Source of the DNA: Fusicatenibacter sp.
GTDB taxonomy: Bacteria > Bacillota > Clostridia > Lachnospirales > Lachnospiraceae
Direction: 5' to 3'
Length of the DNA stretch: 36,548 bases
Assembly: GCA_022766945.1 (NCBI GenBank)
Contig: JALEOU010000107.1
Span: forward strand, 1 to 36,548
In this document: positions 16,208-25,562 of the stretch, piece after piece
How the letters are laid out: the number at the start of each line of letters is the position of its first letter
Numbering within the stretch: position 1 is the first letter of the stretch
The notes under the pieces: model-generated
Databases searched by the model: none
The model's input: the letters and a program-made list of their open reading frames with translations, nothing else
What the model was told of the DNA's origin: nothing
Translations under genes and position numbers: made by a program

Positions 16208-17965
16208 TTATTTTTCGCCCGTATCCGGCAGCTCTTTCAGATAAGGAATGGTCAGGCAGGCAGCGGTTCCGCCATTTTCCGGAGTGAAAAAATGAAGTCC
16301 GTATTTATCGCCGAATGCGTTCTGAATCCGCTGATTGACATTGTAGACTCCATATCCGGGTGTTGCTTTGGTCAGAATTTGTGAAGACACCTTCTCATCC
16401 ATACCGGTTCCGTCGTCAATGACGCAGATTTGAATATCTGTTTCCTTTGTTTTTGCTGTAATCTGAATGTGACCGCATCCGCCGGTTTTGGAAAAACCAT
16501 GTACCAGACTGTTTTCCACTAATGGCTGGAGAATCAGATTGAGCGTGTATCCGTCAAGAATATCAGGATCGATATCCCAGTCGATCTGAAAACTGTCTTC
16601 GTATTTCAGGGACTGTAATTTGACATAGGCGCTGACCTGTTCAATCTCCTGTGCCAGAGTCAGATAAGTCTTTCCGTTGTTGAGTGAGAGGCGAAGAAAC
16701 CGGCCGAAAGTATGAACGATATCGCACACCATCAGGTCATTGTTTTTCAGGGCGATGTAATTGATCAGCTCAATGGTATTATATATGAAATGCGGATTAA
16801 TTTCTGCCTGAAGAAGTTTGAGTTCTGTGGCATGTTTTTCCTGCTGCTCTGTTTTTACGTTTTCCATGAGGGTCAGGATATCATCCACCATATGATTGAA
16901 CTGATTGTTGAGGATATCAATTTCTTTGATGGTGTACTGATTTTCATTATGTTTTAAAAATGTCCTGGAAACATTTTTCACGGTTTCTGTCAATTGCCCC
17001 AGCGGTTTGGTGACATAGGAAGAAAGATAGGCACCTAAGATGGCTGAGAGTATCAGAACTGCCAGTGAAAGAATCAGAGTATATGTGGCAATCTGATCCA
17101 GATCCCGGGTCATATAGGTAATATTCATGTACTGTGTAAGGGTCCAGCCCCGTTTTTCAAGTTTGTGAGTGATAATCAGCTGCCCGGTGTCCTGGTTTAA
17201 CAAAACAGGAGAATCTGTGGTGGATCGAATGACTGTTCCGATCAGGGATTTATCGGAATGGGAAAGGACCATTCCATTTTCATTTAAAATCATCGCTTCG
17301 GTGTCCACATCAAAGATAGATTGTCGGATCATATTATAGAGGACGGACTCCGGACAGGTGATCAGGAGCATTCCCAGCCTCTGCGATGAGTTTTTCTTAT
17401 AGATGTTTTTGAAAAGACAGATGGTGGTCTGGCTGTCATCAATGGAGCTGTCGATGGAACCTCGCAGTATATCATTTTTTTTCAGAAGGATCCATCCGCT
17501 GTTACTTACTTTATAGGTGCGGTCAATGAGCTCAGAAGAGAGATATTCTTTTGAAATTACGCCATTCAGATTATAATGATTAATTCCTTTAAAGTTGTCT
17601 GAGACAATATTAATGGAAGAAATCTCGCTGTAGGAATATACGAAAGAAGACAGAATCGAGGAGATTTCCTGACTTCTCACCATATTTTCGTAGATATCTG
17701 CTTCCTTGCTGTCAAGCAAATGAAGAATATCGGAATTTTCACAGATGGATGCGGCAATATTATCCATGTCATCCAGAAAGTCAAGGACGTTTGTGCCCAC
17801 GGATTCCAGGGCTTTTTGCTGATAGAGAGCTGTTCTGTCTATGATATATTTGCTGCTGTAGGCGTACATGTAACTGGAAACCAGAACGATGGACAGCGTG
17901 AGGATTGCAAGGGATCCTGTAATCAGCAAAGTTCTCAGTCTTATATGGAAATGACACTTTTTCAT
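16208..17965 (-). CDS. Sensor histidine kinase, YesM type
   Basis: A 585-aa membrane kinase. First membrane helix at residues 11-31, an extracellular Cache-like sensor of about 260 residues, second helix at 294-316, a HAMP linker, then a His_kinase domain with phospho-acceptor His392 in EINPHFIYNTIELINY, and an ATPase domain with LQPLVENSLVHGF and DDGTGMD. This is the LytS/YesM kinase class. AAAGGAG precedes the ATG by 7 nt. It is the first gene of a two-gene operon with the response regulator and diverges from the sugar-transport operon across a 200-bp gap. The ligand is unknown; such kinases often contact the solute-binding protein. Confidence 0.93.
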   Translation of the reverse strand: MKKCHFHIRLRTLLITGSLAILTLSIVLVSSYMYAYSSKYIIDRTALYQQKALESVGTNVLDFLDDMDNIAASICENSDILHLLDSKEADIYENMVRSQEISSILSSFVYSYSEISSINIVSDNFKGINHYNLNGVISKEYLSSELIDRTYKVSNSGWILLKKNDILRGSIDSSIDDSQTTICLFKNIYKKNSSQRLGMLLITCPESVLYNMIRQSIFDVDTEAMILNENGMVLSHSDKSLIGTVIRSTTDSPVLLNQDTGQLIITHKLEKRGWTLTQYMNITYMTRDLDQIATYTLILSLAVLILSAILGAYLSSYVTKPLGQLTETVKNVSRTFLKHNENQYTIKEIDILNNQFNHMVDDILTLMENVKTEQQEKHATELKLLQAEINPHFIYNTIELINYIALKNNDLMVCDIVHTFGRFLRLSLNNGKTYLTLAQEIEQVSAYVKLQSLKYEDSFQIDWDIDPDILDGYTLNLILQPLVENSLVHGFSKTGGCGHIQITAKTKETDIQICVIDDGTGMDEKVSSQILTKATPGYGVYNVNQRIQNAFGDKYGLHFFTPENGGTAACLTIPYLKELPDTGEK

Positions 17966-18075
17966 GCATATTCTCCTTTATATGATTTTCGATTCCATTG
18001 TAAGAAAAATGAGGGAAAATTACAAGAATTCAGAGGAAAGAGTGTAGAAAAACAGGAATAATCGTAGAGTAACCG

Positions 18076-18129
18076 TGTTAAAAAAATGGAAAAAGCAGGA
18101 TAAAATACATATATCGAAACCGAATTCGG
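18076..18129 (+). promoter_or_regulatory. Candidate promoter and palindrome upstream of the sugar operon
   Basis: This lies in the 202-bp gap between the kinase and the first binding-protein gene. A weak promoter reading is TGTTAA at 18076 and TAAAAT at 18101 (19-bp spacer). The perfect 10-bp palindrome CCGAATTCGG at 18120-18129 lies just downstream. Either could be chance; no catabolite-repression (cre) site was found by eye. Confidence 0.3.
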
Positions 18130-18167
18130 ATGAATATATGTAAAAAATGCACAAAAGGAGAAGAGGT

Positions 18168-19556
18168 ATGAAGAAAAGGTATTTACAGACCATCGGAACG
18201 ATCAGCACGCTGACACTGGTTTGCAGCCTTATGGCAGGATGTTCTTCCGGCAGTCAGAACAGTACAGCAGACAAGGAGCAAAACACGGCAAGCTCTGCAA
18301 ACACAGAAAGTCAGAACACGGAGAGCGCTGCAGGTACGGAAAGTGAGAGCCCGGAAGAGCTGCAGGCAAATATCCGTTTTTCCTGGTGGGGCGGTGATGA
18401 GCGTCATACAGCTACCATTAATGCGCTGGAAGAATTCAATAAGAAATATCCTGGTGTTAAGGTGGATGTGGAATATCAGGGATATGACGGATACCATGAC
18501 AAAATGTTCACACAGCTGGCAGGAGGAACTGCACCGGATCTGTTCCAGTATAATCCGGAAAATATGCCCGAAGTGGTTGAGGCCGGTAAATTACTGTGTC
18601 TGGATGAGTATGTTGAGAGCGGGCTTTTAAATCTGGATTCCGTATCAGAAGGAACGGTTGCGGACTGTATGATTGACGGAAAATTATACGGTATTCCTAT
18701 GAGTACTCAGACCGTATGTATTATTTACAATAAGACTCTGTTTGAAAAAGCCGGTGTGGAATGCCCGGCAGATGACTGGACCTGGGATGATTATGACAGA
18801 ATCGTGCAGGAATTATCAGAGAAGCTTCCGGAGGGCGTATACCCGTCCACAGATCTGCGTGTGATGGATATTACCACACTTTCTATGGTGCATCAGAATG
18901 GCGGAATGTATCTGACTCCGGATGGAGAACTGAATTTTGCAGATGCGATCGGAGAGCCGCTGGAAAAATTCCAGCAATATATGGAAGAGGGAATCGTGCC
19001 TCCGGTGGAAGAAAGCCTTGCGACAACCGGTGATACAATTTTTATGGAAGGCCGTGCTGCGATTCATGGAACCTTTAATGCAATGGCAACCACACTGCAG
19101 GCTGGCTCCATTGATCAGGATGAGTATGTACTTACCTCTATCCCATCCGCCAATACCGGGGATCGTCTGGGTATGTATGTAAAAGGTGAAGTTGCATTCT
19201 GCATCAGTGCTGATTCTGAGAATAAAGAAGCAGCAGTTACTTTACTGAATGAGTTTATCAATAACCCGGAGATGGGCAGAATCCTTGGGTTCAGCAGAGG
19301 AATTCCGCCAAGTGAAACGATTCGTGAAGAACTGAAGAAAAATCTTAGCGGTATTGATTCCGATGTACTGAAAGTTCAGGCAATGGCGGATGAGTCAAAG
19401 GATACTCCCGAACCGCGTCTTATGAAAGGCTGGATGGAAGTTGCTACTGTTATCCGTGAAGAGACAGATGAATATCGCTATGGACGCAAAGATCTTGCAA
19501 CAACGATTCAGGATATGACATCAAGAGCACAAAGTGAATTTGCAAAAGCACAGTAG
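18168..19556 (+). CDS. Sugar ABC transporter solute-binding lipoprotein (first copy)
   Basis: A 462-aa extracellular family 1 solute-binding protein. Start set at 18168, because AGGAGAAGAGGT lies directly upstream; ATG 18147 would put the ribosome site inside the gene. Signal peptide with lipobox LMAGC, so anchored by lipidated Cys. A Ser/Thr/Glu-rich linker of about 45 residues follows, then the binding domain starting RFSWWGGDERH. Typical landmarks are APDLFQYNPENMP, YGIPMSTQTVCIIYNK and DDWTWDDY. It feeds the permeases at 21046-22814. A homologous binding protein follows 102 bp downstream. The family favours oligosaccharides, but the ligand is unknown. Confidence 0.93.
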   Translation: MKKRYLQTIGTISTLTLVCSLMAGCSSGSQNSTADKEQNTASSANTESQNTESAAGTESESPEELQANIRFSWWGGDERHTATINALEEFNKKYPGVKVDVEYQGYDGYHDKMFTQLAGGTAPDLFQYNPENMPEVVEAGKLLCLDEYVESGLLNLDSVSEGTVADCMIDGKLYGIPMSTQTVCIIYNKTLFEKAGVECPADDWTWDDYDRIVQELSEKLPEGVYPSTDLRVMDITTLSMVHQNGGMYLTPDGELNFADAIGEPLEKFQQYMEEGIVPPVEESLATTGDTIFMEGRAAIHGTFNAMATTLQAGSIDQDEYVLTSIPSANTGDRLGMYVKGEVAFCISADSENKEAAVTLLNEFINNPEMGRILGFSRGIPPSETIREELKKNLSGIDSDVLKVQAMADESKDTPEPRLMKGWMEVATVIREETDEYRYGRKDLATTIQDMTSRAQSEFAKAQ

Positions 19557-19658
19557 AAACAAAGCAATATTCAAAATTGCATAACTATTAACAGATACTG
19601 CTTTACATCCGGTACACAGGCAAGCTATAGTAATCGTAACAATAGATGGAGGTTTTGT

Positions 19659-20999
19659 ATGAAAAAATGGTGGAAAGCAGTATCTGTCCTCGGACTGATC
19701 ATTCTTCTTAGCGGGTGTATTCTGGGGCTGATGAGTTTTATCAAGGATATTTATCTGCAGCATTCGTACGAACTGTACAGTGAACCGGAAGAAGCAAATG
19801 GAGAGAAGGTGAAGATCACATTTGCCTGGTGGGGAGGCTCGGACAGAAACAAACGTACGATGCAGGCAATTGATCAGTACGAGAAGAAGAATCCCAACAT
19901 AAAGATTGATGCCTGGTATCAGGAATACGAAGGATACCGTGAAAAAATCAATGTTCAGCTGGAAGCATCTGACGGACCGGATGTTTTTCAGTTCAATCCG
20001 GAGGACCTGGGTGCTCTGGTGGAACGCGGACATGTGGTACCACTGGATGGTTTTGTCCAGGAAGGGATCCTGGACCTCTCCAATATCCCTGAGAGCAACC
20101 TGTATGAAGGGAAATATGAAGGACAGCTCTATGGCATTCCCATGAGTATACAGACGTTTTGTATGATTTATAATAAGTATCTGTTTGATCTGGCCGGTGC
20201 CGCGTATCCGACAGACGACTGGACATGGGATGATTTTGAAACTACTTTAAGAGAACTAAAAGAAGGACTTCCGGAAGATGTTTACCCTTCCGGAGATTTA
20301 AGAAGTGCCGAGATTACCACAATGCTGATGATTCATCAGCAGGGAGGATCCTATCTGACACCTTCCGGAGAACTGAACTTTCAGGAGGAGATCCGAAAAC
20401 CGCTGGAATTATTTCAGAGATATGGGGAAGAAGGTCTGGTTCCGCCGGTGGAAAAAAACATAGGAAATTCCATCGATTCGCAGTTTGTTAACGAACAGGT
20501 GGCCATCATTGCAACTTACAATGCAATGGCCCAGACACTTCAATCCAATGCGCGTGACAGCCATGAATATGGATTGGTTGCCATTCCGGAGAGTACGCAG
20601 GGCGATAAGCTTGGCACTTATGTTAAGGGAGATTTACTGCTGCTGATTAACAGCCATTCGGATGATCAGACAGAGGCAGCAGCCTTTATCAATGCACTGA
20701 TTAATGACACGGAACTGATCGAAACGCTGGGATTATCCAGGGGATTGCCGCCAAGTACCAAAGCTCAGGAACAACTGGAGGATACGCAGGGAATGGCAGC
20801 GGAAGTGTTTCGTCTGCAGAGAATTGCGGAAAAATCCAATGATGTGCCGGAACCACGCTACATCAAGGGATGGAGTGAATGCATACAGATTGTGGATCAT
20901 GTGACGAGGCAATATGCTTTTCAGAAAATTACACTGGATGAGGCGGTGGAGAGCATGGAAACACAATGTGAGGAAATACTCCGCCAGGCCGGAAGGTGA
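19659..20999 (+). CDS. Sugar ABC transporter solute-binding lipoprotein (second copy)
   Basis: A 446-aa paralogue of the preceding gene. N-terminal hydrophobic segment with lipobox LLSGC, but here the cysteine is followed by more hydrophobic residues (ILGLMSFI), so the export signal is unusual and it might remain as a membrane anchor. Shared landmarks: TFAWWGGSDRN, GPDVFQFNPED, YGIPMSIQTFCMIYNKYLF, DDWTWDDF, and VPEPRYIKGWSE near the end. By eye the two proteins are aligned over nearly their full length with roughly half of residues alike. The ribosome site GGAGG precedes ATG 19659. Retention of both suggests different ligands or roles, for example one in transport and one in signalling to the YesM-type kinase. 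Confidence 0.9.
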   Translation: MKKWWKAVSVLGLIILLSGCILGLMSFIKDIYLQHSYELYSEPEEANGEKVKITFAWWGGSDRNKRTMQAIDQYEKKNPNIKIDAWYQEYEGYREKINVQLEASDGPDVFQFNPEDLGALVERGHVVPLDGFVQEGILDLSNIPESNLYEGKYEGQLYGIPMSIQTFCMIYNKYLFDLAGAAYPTDDWTWDDFETTLRELKEGLPEDVYPSGDLRSAEITTMLMIHQQGGSYLTPSGELNFQEEIRKPLELFQRYGEEGLVPPVEKNIGNSIDSQFVNEQVAIIATYNAMAQTLQSNARDSHEYGLVAIPESTQGDKLGTYVKGDLLLLINSHSDDQTEAAAFINALINDTELIETLGLSRGLPPSTKAQEQLEDTQGMAAEVFRLQRIAEKSNDVPEPRYIKGWSECIQIVDHVTRQYAFQKITLDEAVESMETQCEEILRQAGR

Positions 21000-21045
21000 A
21001 AGATAGATTTTGTCTGAAACAGATGATTAGGAAAGGAGGGTATAC

Positions 21046-21951
21046 ATGGGGACAAAAGGAAGACTGCAAAAAAAGAAACGTCGGAGATCCTATGATTTTC
21101 TTTTTGTATTGCCATGGGTAATTGGCTTCTTGTGCTTCACATTAATACCCTATGCATACAGTTTTTATATTAGTTTTACAAAATATAATATGATCGGGAC
21201 AGCGAAATGGATCGGACTGGATAATTATATTGAAATTCTCACCAAAGATGCATATTTCAGACAGGCGTTGGTGGTGACTATCAAATATGTGATTATTTCA
21301 GTTCCGCTGAAAATGTTCTTTTCACTTCTGGTGGCTGTGATGCTGAATAATAAGCTCTCAGGATCCAAAATATACCGAACAATCTATTACATTCCGTCGC
21401 TGCTTGGTTCCAGTGTGGCAATCTCGGTTGTCTGGAAAGCGATGTTCCGAAAAGATGGAGTAATCAATGCCTTTCTTGCTCTTTTTGGAATCCAGGGGCT
21501 GGAGTGGATCGGAACTCCATCTACGGCGCTTTGGGTGTTGGCGCTGCTGGCAATGTGGCAGTTCGGTTCTCCAATGCTGATTTTCCTTGCAGGACTCAAT
21601 CAGGTACCGTCTTCTTTGCTGGAAGCGGCAGAGGTGGATGGTGCGACAGGGATCCGAAAATTCTTTCACATTACCCTGCCCATGATTTCTCCGATGATTT
21701 TCTTCAATCTTGTAATGCAGATGATCGGAGCATTTCAGACTTTCACGTCAGCTATGATGGTTACCAACGGGGGACCGGTAAACTCAACACTCCTATATGT
21801 GTTGTACATATACAACGAAGGGTTTACCAAATATAATTTCGGATACGCAGCGGCGTTGTCCTGGATTCTGTTTGTAATTATCATGTTTTTTACCATGATC
21901 GTATTTAAAACTCAAAACAAATGGGTTTATTATGAGAATCAGGAGGGGTGA
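21046..21951 (+). CDS. Sugar ABC transporter permease, UgpA/MalF type
   Basis: A 301-aa inner-membrane permease with six helices. Basic N-terminus (KKKRRRSYDF), then the CUT1-family MalF-like fold. The ATPase-docking EAA loop reads EAAEVDGATGIRKFFHITLP. AAAGGAGGG lies upstream of the ATG. Its stop is 2 bp before the next permease's start, so the two are coupled and probably form a heterodimer. No ATP-binding subunit is encoded in the cluster. Confidence 0.94.
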   Translation: MGTKGRLQKKKRRRSYDFLFVLPWVIGFLCFTLIPYAYSFYISFTKYNMIGTAKWIGLDNYIEILTKDAYFRQALVVTIKYVIISVPLKMFFSLLVAVMLNNKLSGSKIYRTIYYIPSLLGSSVAISVVWKAMFRKDGVINAFLALFGIQGLEWIGTPSTALWVLALLAMWQFGSPMLIFLAGLNQVPSSLLEAAEVDGATGIRKFFHITLPMISPMIFFNLVMQMIGAFQTFTSAMMVTNGGPVNSTLLYVLYIYNEGFTKYNFGYAAALSWILFVIIMFFTMIVFKTQNKWVYYENQEG

Positions 21952-21953
21952 TT

Positions 21954-22814
21954 ATGTCGTTAAGCAACAAAAATAACAGACGAAAACGAAAGATAAAGAA
22001 AGCCCTGATTTACATCATCATTACCCTGCTGGCCCTGATCATGATTTATCCGTTGGTATGGATGATTTTTGCATCCTTCAAGCCGAGCAATGAGATTTTT
22101 GACAATTCCCATTTGCTGCCGCGCGTCTGGAAATTTGATAATTTCGTGAATGGTTGGAAGGGAGTAAAAAGCTATTCCTATCTGAGATTTTACATGAACA
22201 CGTTCCTGCTTGTGGGGGGAGTGATTCTGGGAAATCTTTTTTCCTCTTCGGTTGTTGGCTTCGGGTTTGCAAGAGGACGCTTCAAAGGAAAAAAATTCCT
22301 GTTCTCTCTTCTTATGGGAACAATGATGCTTCCCGGAACCGTGACGATGATTCCAAACTTTATTATCTTTAACTCCCTCGGATGGGTGAACACCTACCTG
22401 CCGTTTATTGTTCCAGCTTTTTGCGGAGGCACGTTTTTTGTGTATCTGATGATACAGTTTATGAAAGGAATTTCGACGGAACTGGATGAAGCAGCCAGGA
22501 TTGACGGTTGCAGCTCGTTTCAGATTTTTGCCAGAATCATTCTTCCTCTGTGCAAGCCGACACTTGCCACAGTTGCAGTCTTTTCCTTTGTGTGGACCTG
22601 GGATGATTTTATGGGACAGTTGATTTATATTTCAGAAATGAAAAAATACACCGTTGCGCTTGCCTTAAAAATTATGGTGGACCCTTTGGCTGCGATCGAC
22701 TGGGGTGCGGTGATTGCCATGGCTTTGCTGTCAGTAGTGCCGTCCATCGTGGTATATTTTGTTGCACAGGATTCCTTTGTGGAGGGAATTGCCACAACAG
22801 GGCTGAAAGGATAA
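21954..22814 (+). CDS. Sugar ABC transporter permease, UgpE/MalG type
   Basis: A 286-aa inner-membrane permease, the partner of the preceding protein. Six helices and the EAA loop DEAARIDGCSSFQIFARIIL. Start set at ATG 21954, 7 nt after AGGAGG; an in-frame GTG at 21948 overlaps the ribosome site. The C-terminus FVEGIATTGLKG is typical of MalG-type CUT1 permeases. Confidence 0.94.
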   Translation: MSLSNKNNRRKRKIKKALIYIIITLLALIMIYPLVWMIFASFKPSNEIFDNSHLLPRVWKFDNFVNGWKGVKSYSYLRFYMNTFLLVGGVILGNLFSSSVVGFGFARGRFKGKKFLFSLLMGTMMLPGTVTMIPNFIIFNSLGWVNTYLPFIVPAFCGGTFFVYLMIQFMKGISTELDEAARIDGCSSFQIFARIILPLCKPTLATVAVFSFVWTWDDFMGQLIYISEMKKYTVALALKIMVDPLAAIDWGAVIAMALLSVVPSIVVYFVAQDSFVEGIATTGLKG

Positions 22815-22823
22815 GTGGTAAAA

Positions 22824-24218
22824 ATGAAGAAACTAATTTCTCCGATGCGTGCCAGGGAAATCTTTGAGGAAGCCCTGGAAATTCTGGAAAACCATGGCCT
22901 GGAGTGCCCGGATGCTTCTGTTTGCCGGAAAATTCAGGAAAAAGTACCCTGTGTTTTTAAAGATCAGCATATTCGCTTTTCCAAAGAAAAGGTCAGAGAT
23001 TTTTTTGAGATGAGGCGTCCGAGGCTGGCCGCTTCCCAGAATCGGGATGAAGAGAAAATCACAATCGGGGGGAATTGGCATGCATGGTATTTCTGTGATC
23101 CCGTGACGAACGAGCCGCGCACTGCCACGAGAGAGGAAGCGATCGCCATGGCACGTCTGGCGGAGTCGCTTGGAGCGGGCAGGGGTCCGATCCCGGTAGC
23201 ACCTGGAGAGATTTCTCCTGCGCTGCATACCATGGAATGCGAGAGACTTGCATTGTGTTATACGGAAGGGATGGGAGGATGTCTGACCGCGACAGATCCG
23301 GAAGAAATTGCTGTCTTAAAAGAAATGTATCGGGTGGCCAATAGAAGATATCTGCTGGCGCTGGAACCTTTGATCAGTCCTTTGCGTCTGAATCCGGAGG
23401 TTATGAACATCTATTTTCAATGGTGTGATGATCCGGAGCTGGATATCACGATTTTTACACCGATTCCCATGGCAGGAGCTACAGCGCCACTGGTATTTCC
23501 GGCGGCGCTGGTACAGACACTGGCAGAGGGCCTTGCTCAGGATTATCTCTTTTATCAGTTATCGAATGGAAAAAACCAGGATGGTTTTCAGCTGCGTCTG
23601 GATCCCTTTGACATGCGGCATACGAATATCGCTTTTGGGACGCCGGAGTGGTGCCTGTTCAAGCAGGCAGTCGTGGAGCTGTGGAATGAACTGACAGGAG
23701 GAAGCTATCGGTTTGGATCCTTTCGAACGAACAGCCGCAGAGTGGATGCACAGGCCATGATGGAGCGAACCGCTTCTTTTCTGTGGCAGATGGAGATGGG
23801 AATGCGTCATTTCTCGGCTGTAGGACAGATGTCTGTGGATGAGGTATTCAGTCCGGTACAGGCAATGCTGGATGCGGAACTTGCCGGATACGGAAACCGG
23901 CTTCTGAAAGGATTCGACGGGATCTGGCTGGATACCAGTGAGACGAAAGCCATTCTCGAAGAAGGGCTGAAGAGCCATAACTTCATGGATTCCGAATCTA
24001 CACTGGAATATTTCCGGGAAACCTATGATATGACACGTCTTTCAGATGAAAGAAATGTGATGGCCTGGAAGGAAGCCGGAATGCCCTGCTTTGAAAAGAC
24101 GGCATGGGAAATGGCGCAGGACAGAATCCGTACGCATACCTTTGAACTGGAAGATGCAAAACAAAATAAAATCAATGATCTTTTTCGGCTGTATGCCAAA
24201 AGTGTAAAAAAAATATAG
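22824..24218 (+). CDS. MttB-superfamily (trimethylamine methyltransferase-like) protein, non-pyrrolysine
   Basis: A 464-aa TIM-barrel-type protein of the MttB superfamily. Family features: N-terminal helix ISPMRAREIFEEALEILENHG, and a C-terminal block where ESTLEYFRETYDMTRLSDER, then AWKEAG, correspond to the conserved HT..F...L..P...DR...W...G region. The frame has no internal amber codon, so it belongs to the large non-pyrrolysine group that includes glycine betaine (MtgB) and other quaternary-amine demethylases. Those work with a corrinoid protein, yet none is present here. Instead it sits between a sugar permease and a GH4 glycosidase. The substrate is unknown; it may act on a methylated or quaternary-amine compound imported by this transporter, or have lost methyl transfer. 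ATG 22824 is preferred to GTG 22815, since AAAGGA lies 11 nt before it. Confidence 0.72.
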   Translation: MKKLISPMRAREIFEEALEILENHGLECPDASVCRKIQEKVPCVFKDQHIRFSKEKVRDFFEMRRPRLAASQNRDEEKITIGGNWHAWYFCDPVTNEPRTATREEAIAMARLAESLGAGRGPIPVAPGEISPALHTMECERLALCYTEGMGGCLTATDPEEIAVLKEMYRVANRRYLLALEPLISPLRLNPEVMNIYFQWCDDPELDITIFTPIPMAGATAPLVFPAALVQTLAEGLAQDYLFYQLSNGKNQDGFQLRLDPFDMRHTNIAFGTPEWCLFKQAVVELWNELTGGSYRFGSFRTNSRRVDAQAMMERTASFLWQMEMGMRHFSAVGQMSVDEVFSPVQAMLDAELAGYGNRLLKGFDGIWLDTSETKAILEEGLKSHNFMDSESTLEYFRETYDMTRLSDERNVMAWKEAGMPCFEKTAWEMAQDRIRTHTFELEDAKQNKINDLFRLYAKSVKKI

Positions 24219-24234
24219 CAAAGGAGCAGAAGAG

Positions 24235-25560
24235 ATGTTAAACGGACAGGTAAAAACATCAATCATTGGAGGCGCCAGCATTACCTGGATGCCTACATTT
24301 ATTAACGATCTTTCCAATTGCGAATCAATGCTTGGAGGAGAGATTTGCCTCTATGATATCGATCAGGAGCATCTGGAAATCATTCATCAGTTCGCAGAAA
24401 AACTGATGAACGAAAAGAAAAAGGATATCCGGCTGAAACTGGTGGATACCCTGGAGGAAGCATTGACCGGAGCTGATTTTGTGGTGTGTACCGTCTTAAT
24501 CGGAACTCATGAAGTGTGGAAAGACGAGATGAATATCATTCACAAATATGGAATTGAACATCCCAAGGGAATGTCTGTCGGACCTGGCGGTCTTGCGATG
24601 GCATTGAAACAGATTCCGTGGATTGTCGCTCTGGCAAAACGGATGGAGGAACTCTGTCCGAATGCGTGGCTGCTGAACCTTTCGAATCCGATGCAGGCAA
24701 TTTCCCTTGCGGTAGAGCGCTACAGCTCCATCAAATATCTTGGCTTATGCCATGGCGTTACCAACACGATCAGCCGCATGATGTATCTGATCGGGGAGGA
24801 TGAGTCAAAGGTAAATTATACGATAGGCGGTGTCAATCACTTTGAAATCATCACAAAGATTGAAAAGGATGGAGAGGATCTGCTGGAGAAGGTAGCGCAG
24901 GCCTATGAAAAAATTCAGCGTGAAAAGGGACACAGCGGAGAGAGAGTTACAACAGAGATTTACCGGCTGTTTGACGGATATCCCTGTAATGAAGACATTC
25001 ATGTGATTGAATTCCTTCCATACTACATCCAGAAAGGACGTCATCTGGAAGAATTTGAGCTGACCCATAATTACATTGAAAATCGTATCAAAGGCCGCGA
25101 TGCACGCTGGCAGGAAATCCGGGATTACATTGACGGCAAAAAGGAACGTCAGGAAGTCGTAGAAGAGCATTCCTCAGAAAAACTGGCGGAAATCATCGAT
25201 GCTGTGTGCAATAACAAACCGGCTTATATGTATGCGAATGTGACAAACAAAGGGTATATTTCCAATCTGCCGGAGTCCCTGTGTGTGGAAGTACCGGTAA
25301 TCATTCACCGCAACCGGTATGAGGGAGTCTGCGTCGGAGAGATGCCAAAAGCGCTTGCGGCATTGTCCACCGTTCACGGTGCAGTTCAGGATCTGACTGT
25401 GGATGCAGCCATGAATGGAGACCGCCATGCAGCTCTGCAGGCATTATCGCTGGATCCTATGTGTTACACACTGTCGCTGGAGGAGCGCAGCAATCTTCTG
25501 GATGAATTGATTGCGAACAGTGCACAGTATATGCACGACGGTTTCCGGAAGGGAGAATGA
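24235..25560 (+). CDS. Glycoside hydrolase family 4 (NAD- and Mn-dependent)
   Basis: A 441-aa cytoplasmic GH4 enzyme, which cleaves glycosides by an oxidation-elimination mechanism that uses NAD+ and a divalent metal. Seen: Rossmann start SIIGGASITW (residues 9-18), GPGGLAMAL, NLSNPMQ with Asn151, the metal ligands Cys172 in LGLCHGVTNT and His202 in GGVNHFEI. Closest in feel to the alpha-glucosidase/alpha-galacturonidase (AglA/LplD) branch rather than the 6-phospho-glycosidases, but this cannot be decided by eye. AAAGGAG lies 8 nt before the ATG, 16 bp after the MttB-like gene, and the stop lies 2 bp before the chosen NagB-like start. It presumably cleaves the imported sugar. Confidence 0.9.
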   Translation: MLNGQVKTSIIGGASITWMPTFINDLSNCESMLGGEICLYDIDQEHLEIIHQFAEKLMNEKKKDIRLKLVDTLEEALTGADFVVCTVLIGTHEVWKDEMNIIHKYGIEHPKGMSVGPGGLAMALKQIPWIVALAKRMEELCPNAWLLNLSNPMQAISLAVERYSSIKYLGLCHGVTNTISRMMYLIGEDESKVNYTIGGVNHFEIITKIEKDGEDLLEKVAQAYEKIQREKGHSGERVTTEIYRLFDGYPCNEDIHVIEFLPYYIQKGRHLEEFELTHNYIENRIKGRDARWQEIRDYIDGKKERQEVVEEHSSEKLAEIIDAVCNNKPAYMYANVTNKGYISNLPESLCVEVPVIIHRNRYEGVCVGEMPKALAALSTVHGAVQDLTVDAAMNGDRHAALQALSLDPMCYTLSLEERSNLLDELIANSAQYMHDGFRKGE

Positions 25561-25562
25561 TC

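Noticed and set aside
19557-19658. Possible attenuating hairpin between the two binding-protein genes
   Set aside because: Only a 5-bp stem (GCAAT/ATTGC) without a T-run; not enough to call a terminator or processing site.
22824-24218. Pyrrolysine-containing MttB
   Set aside because: The frame has no internal TAG and the length is complete without read-through.
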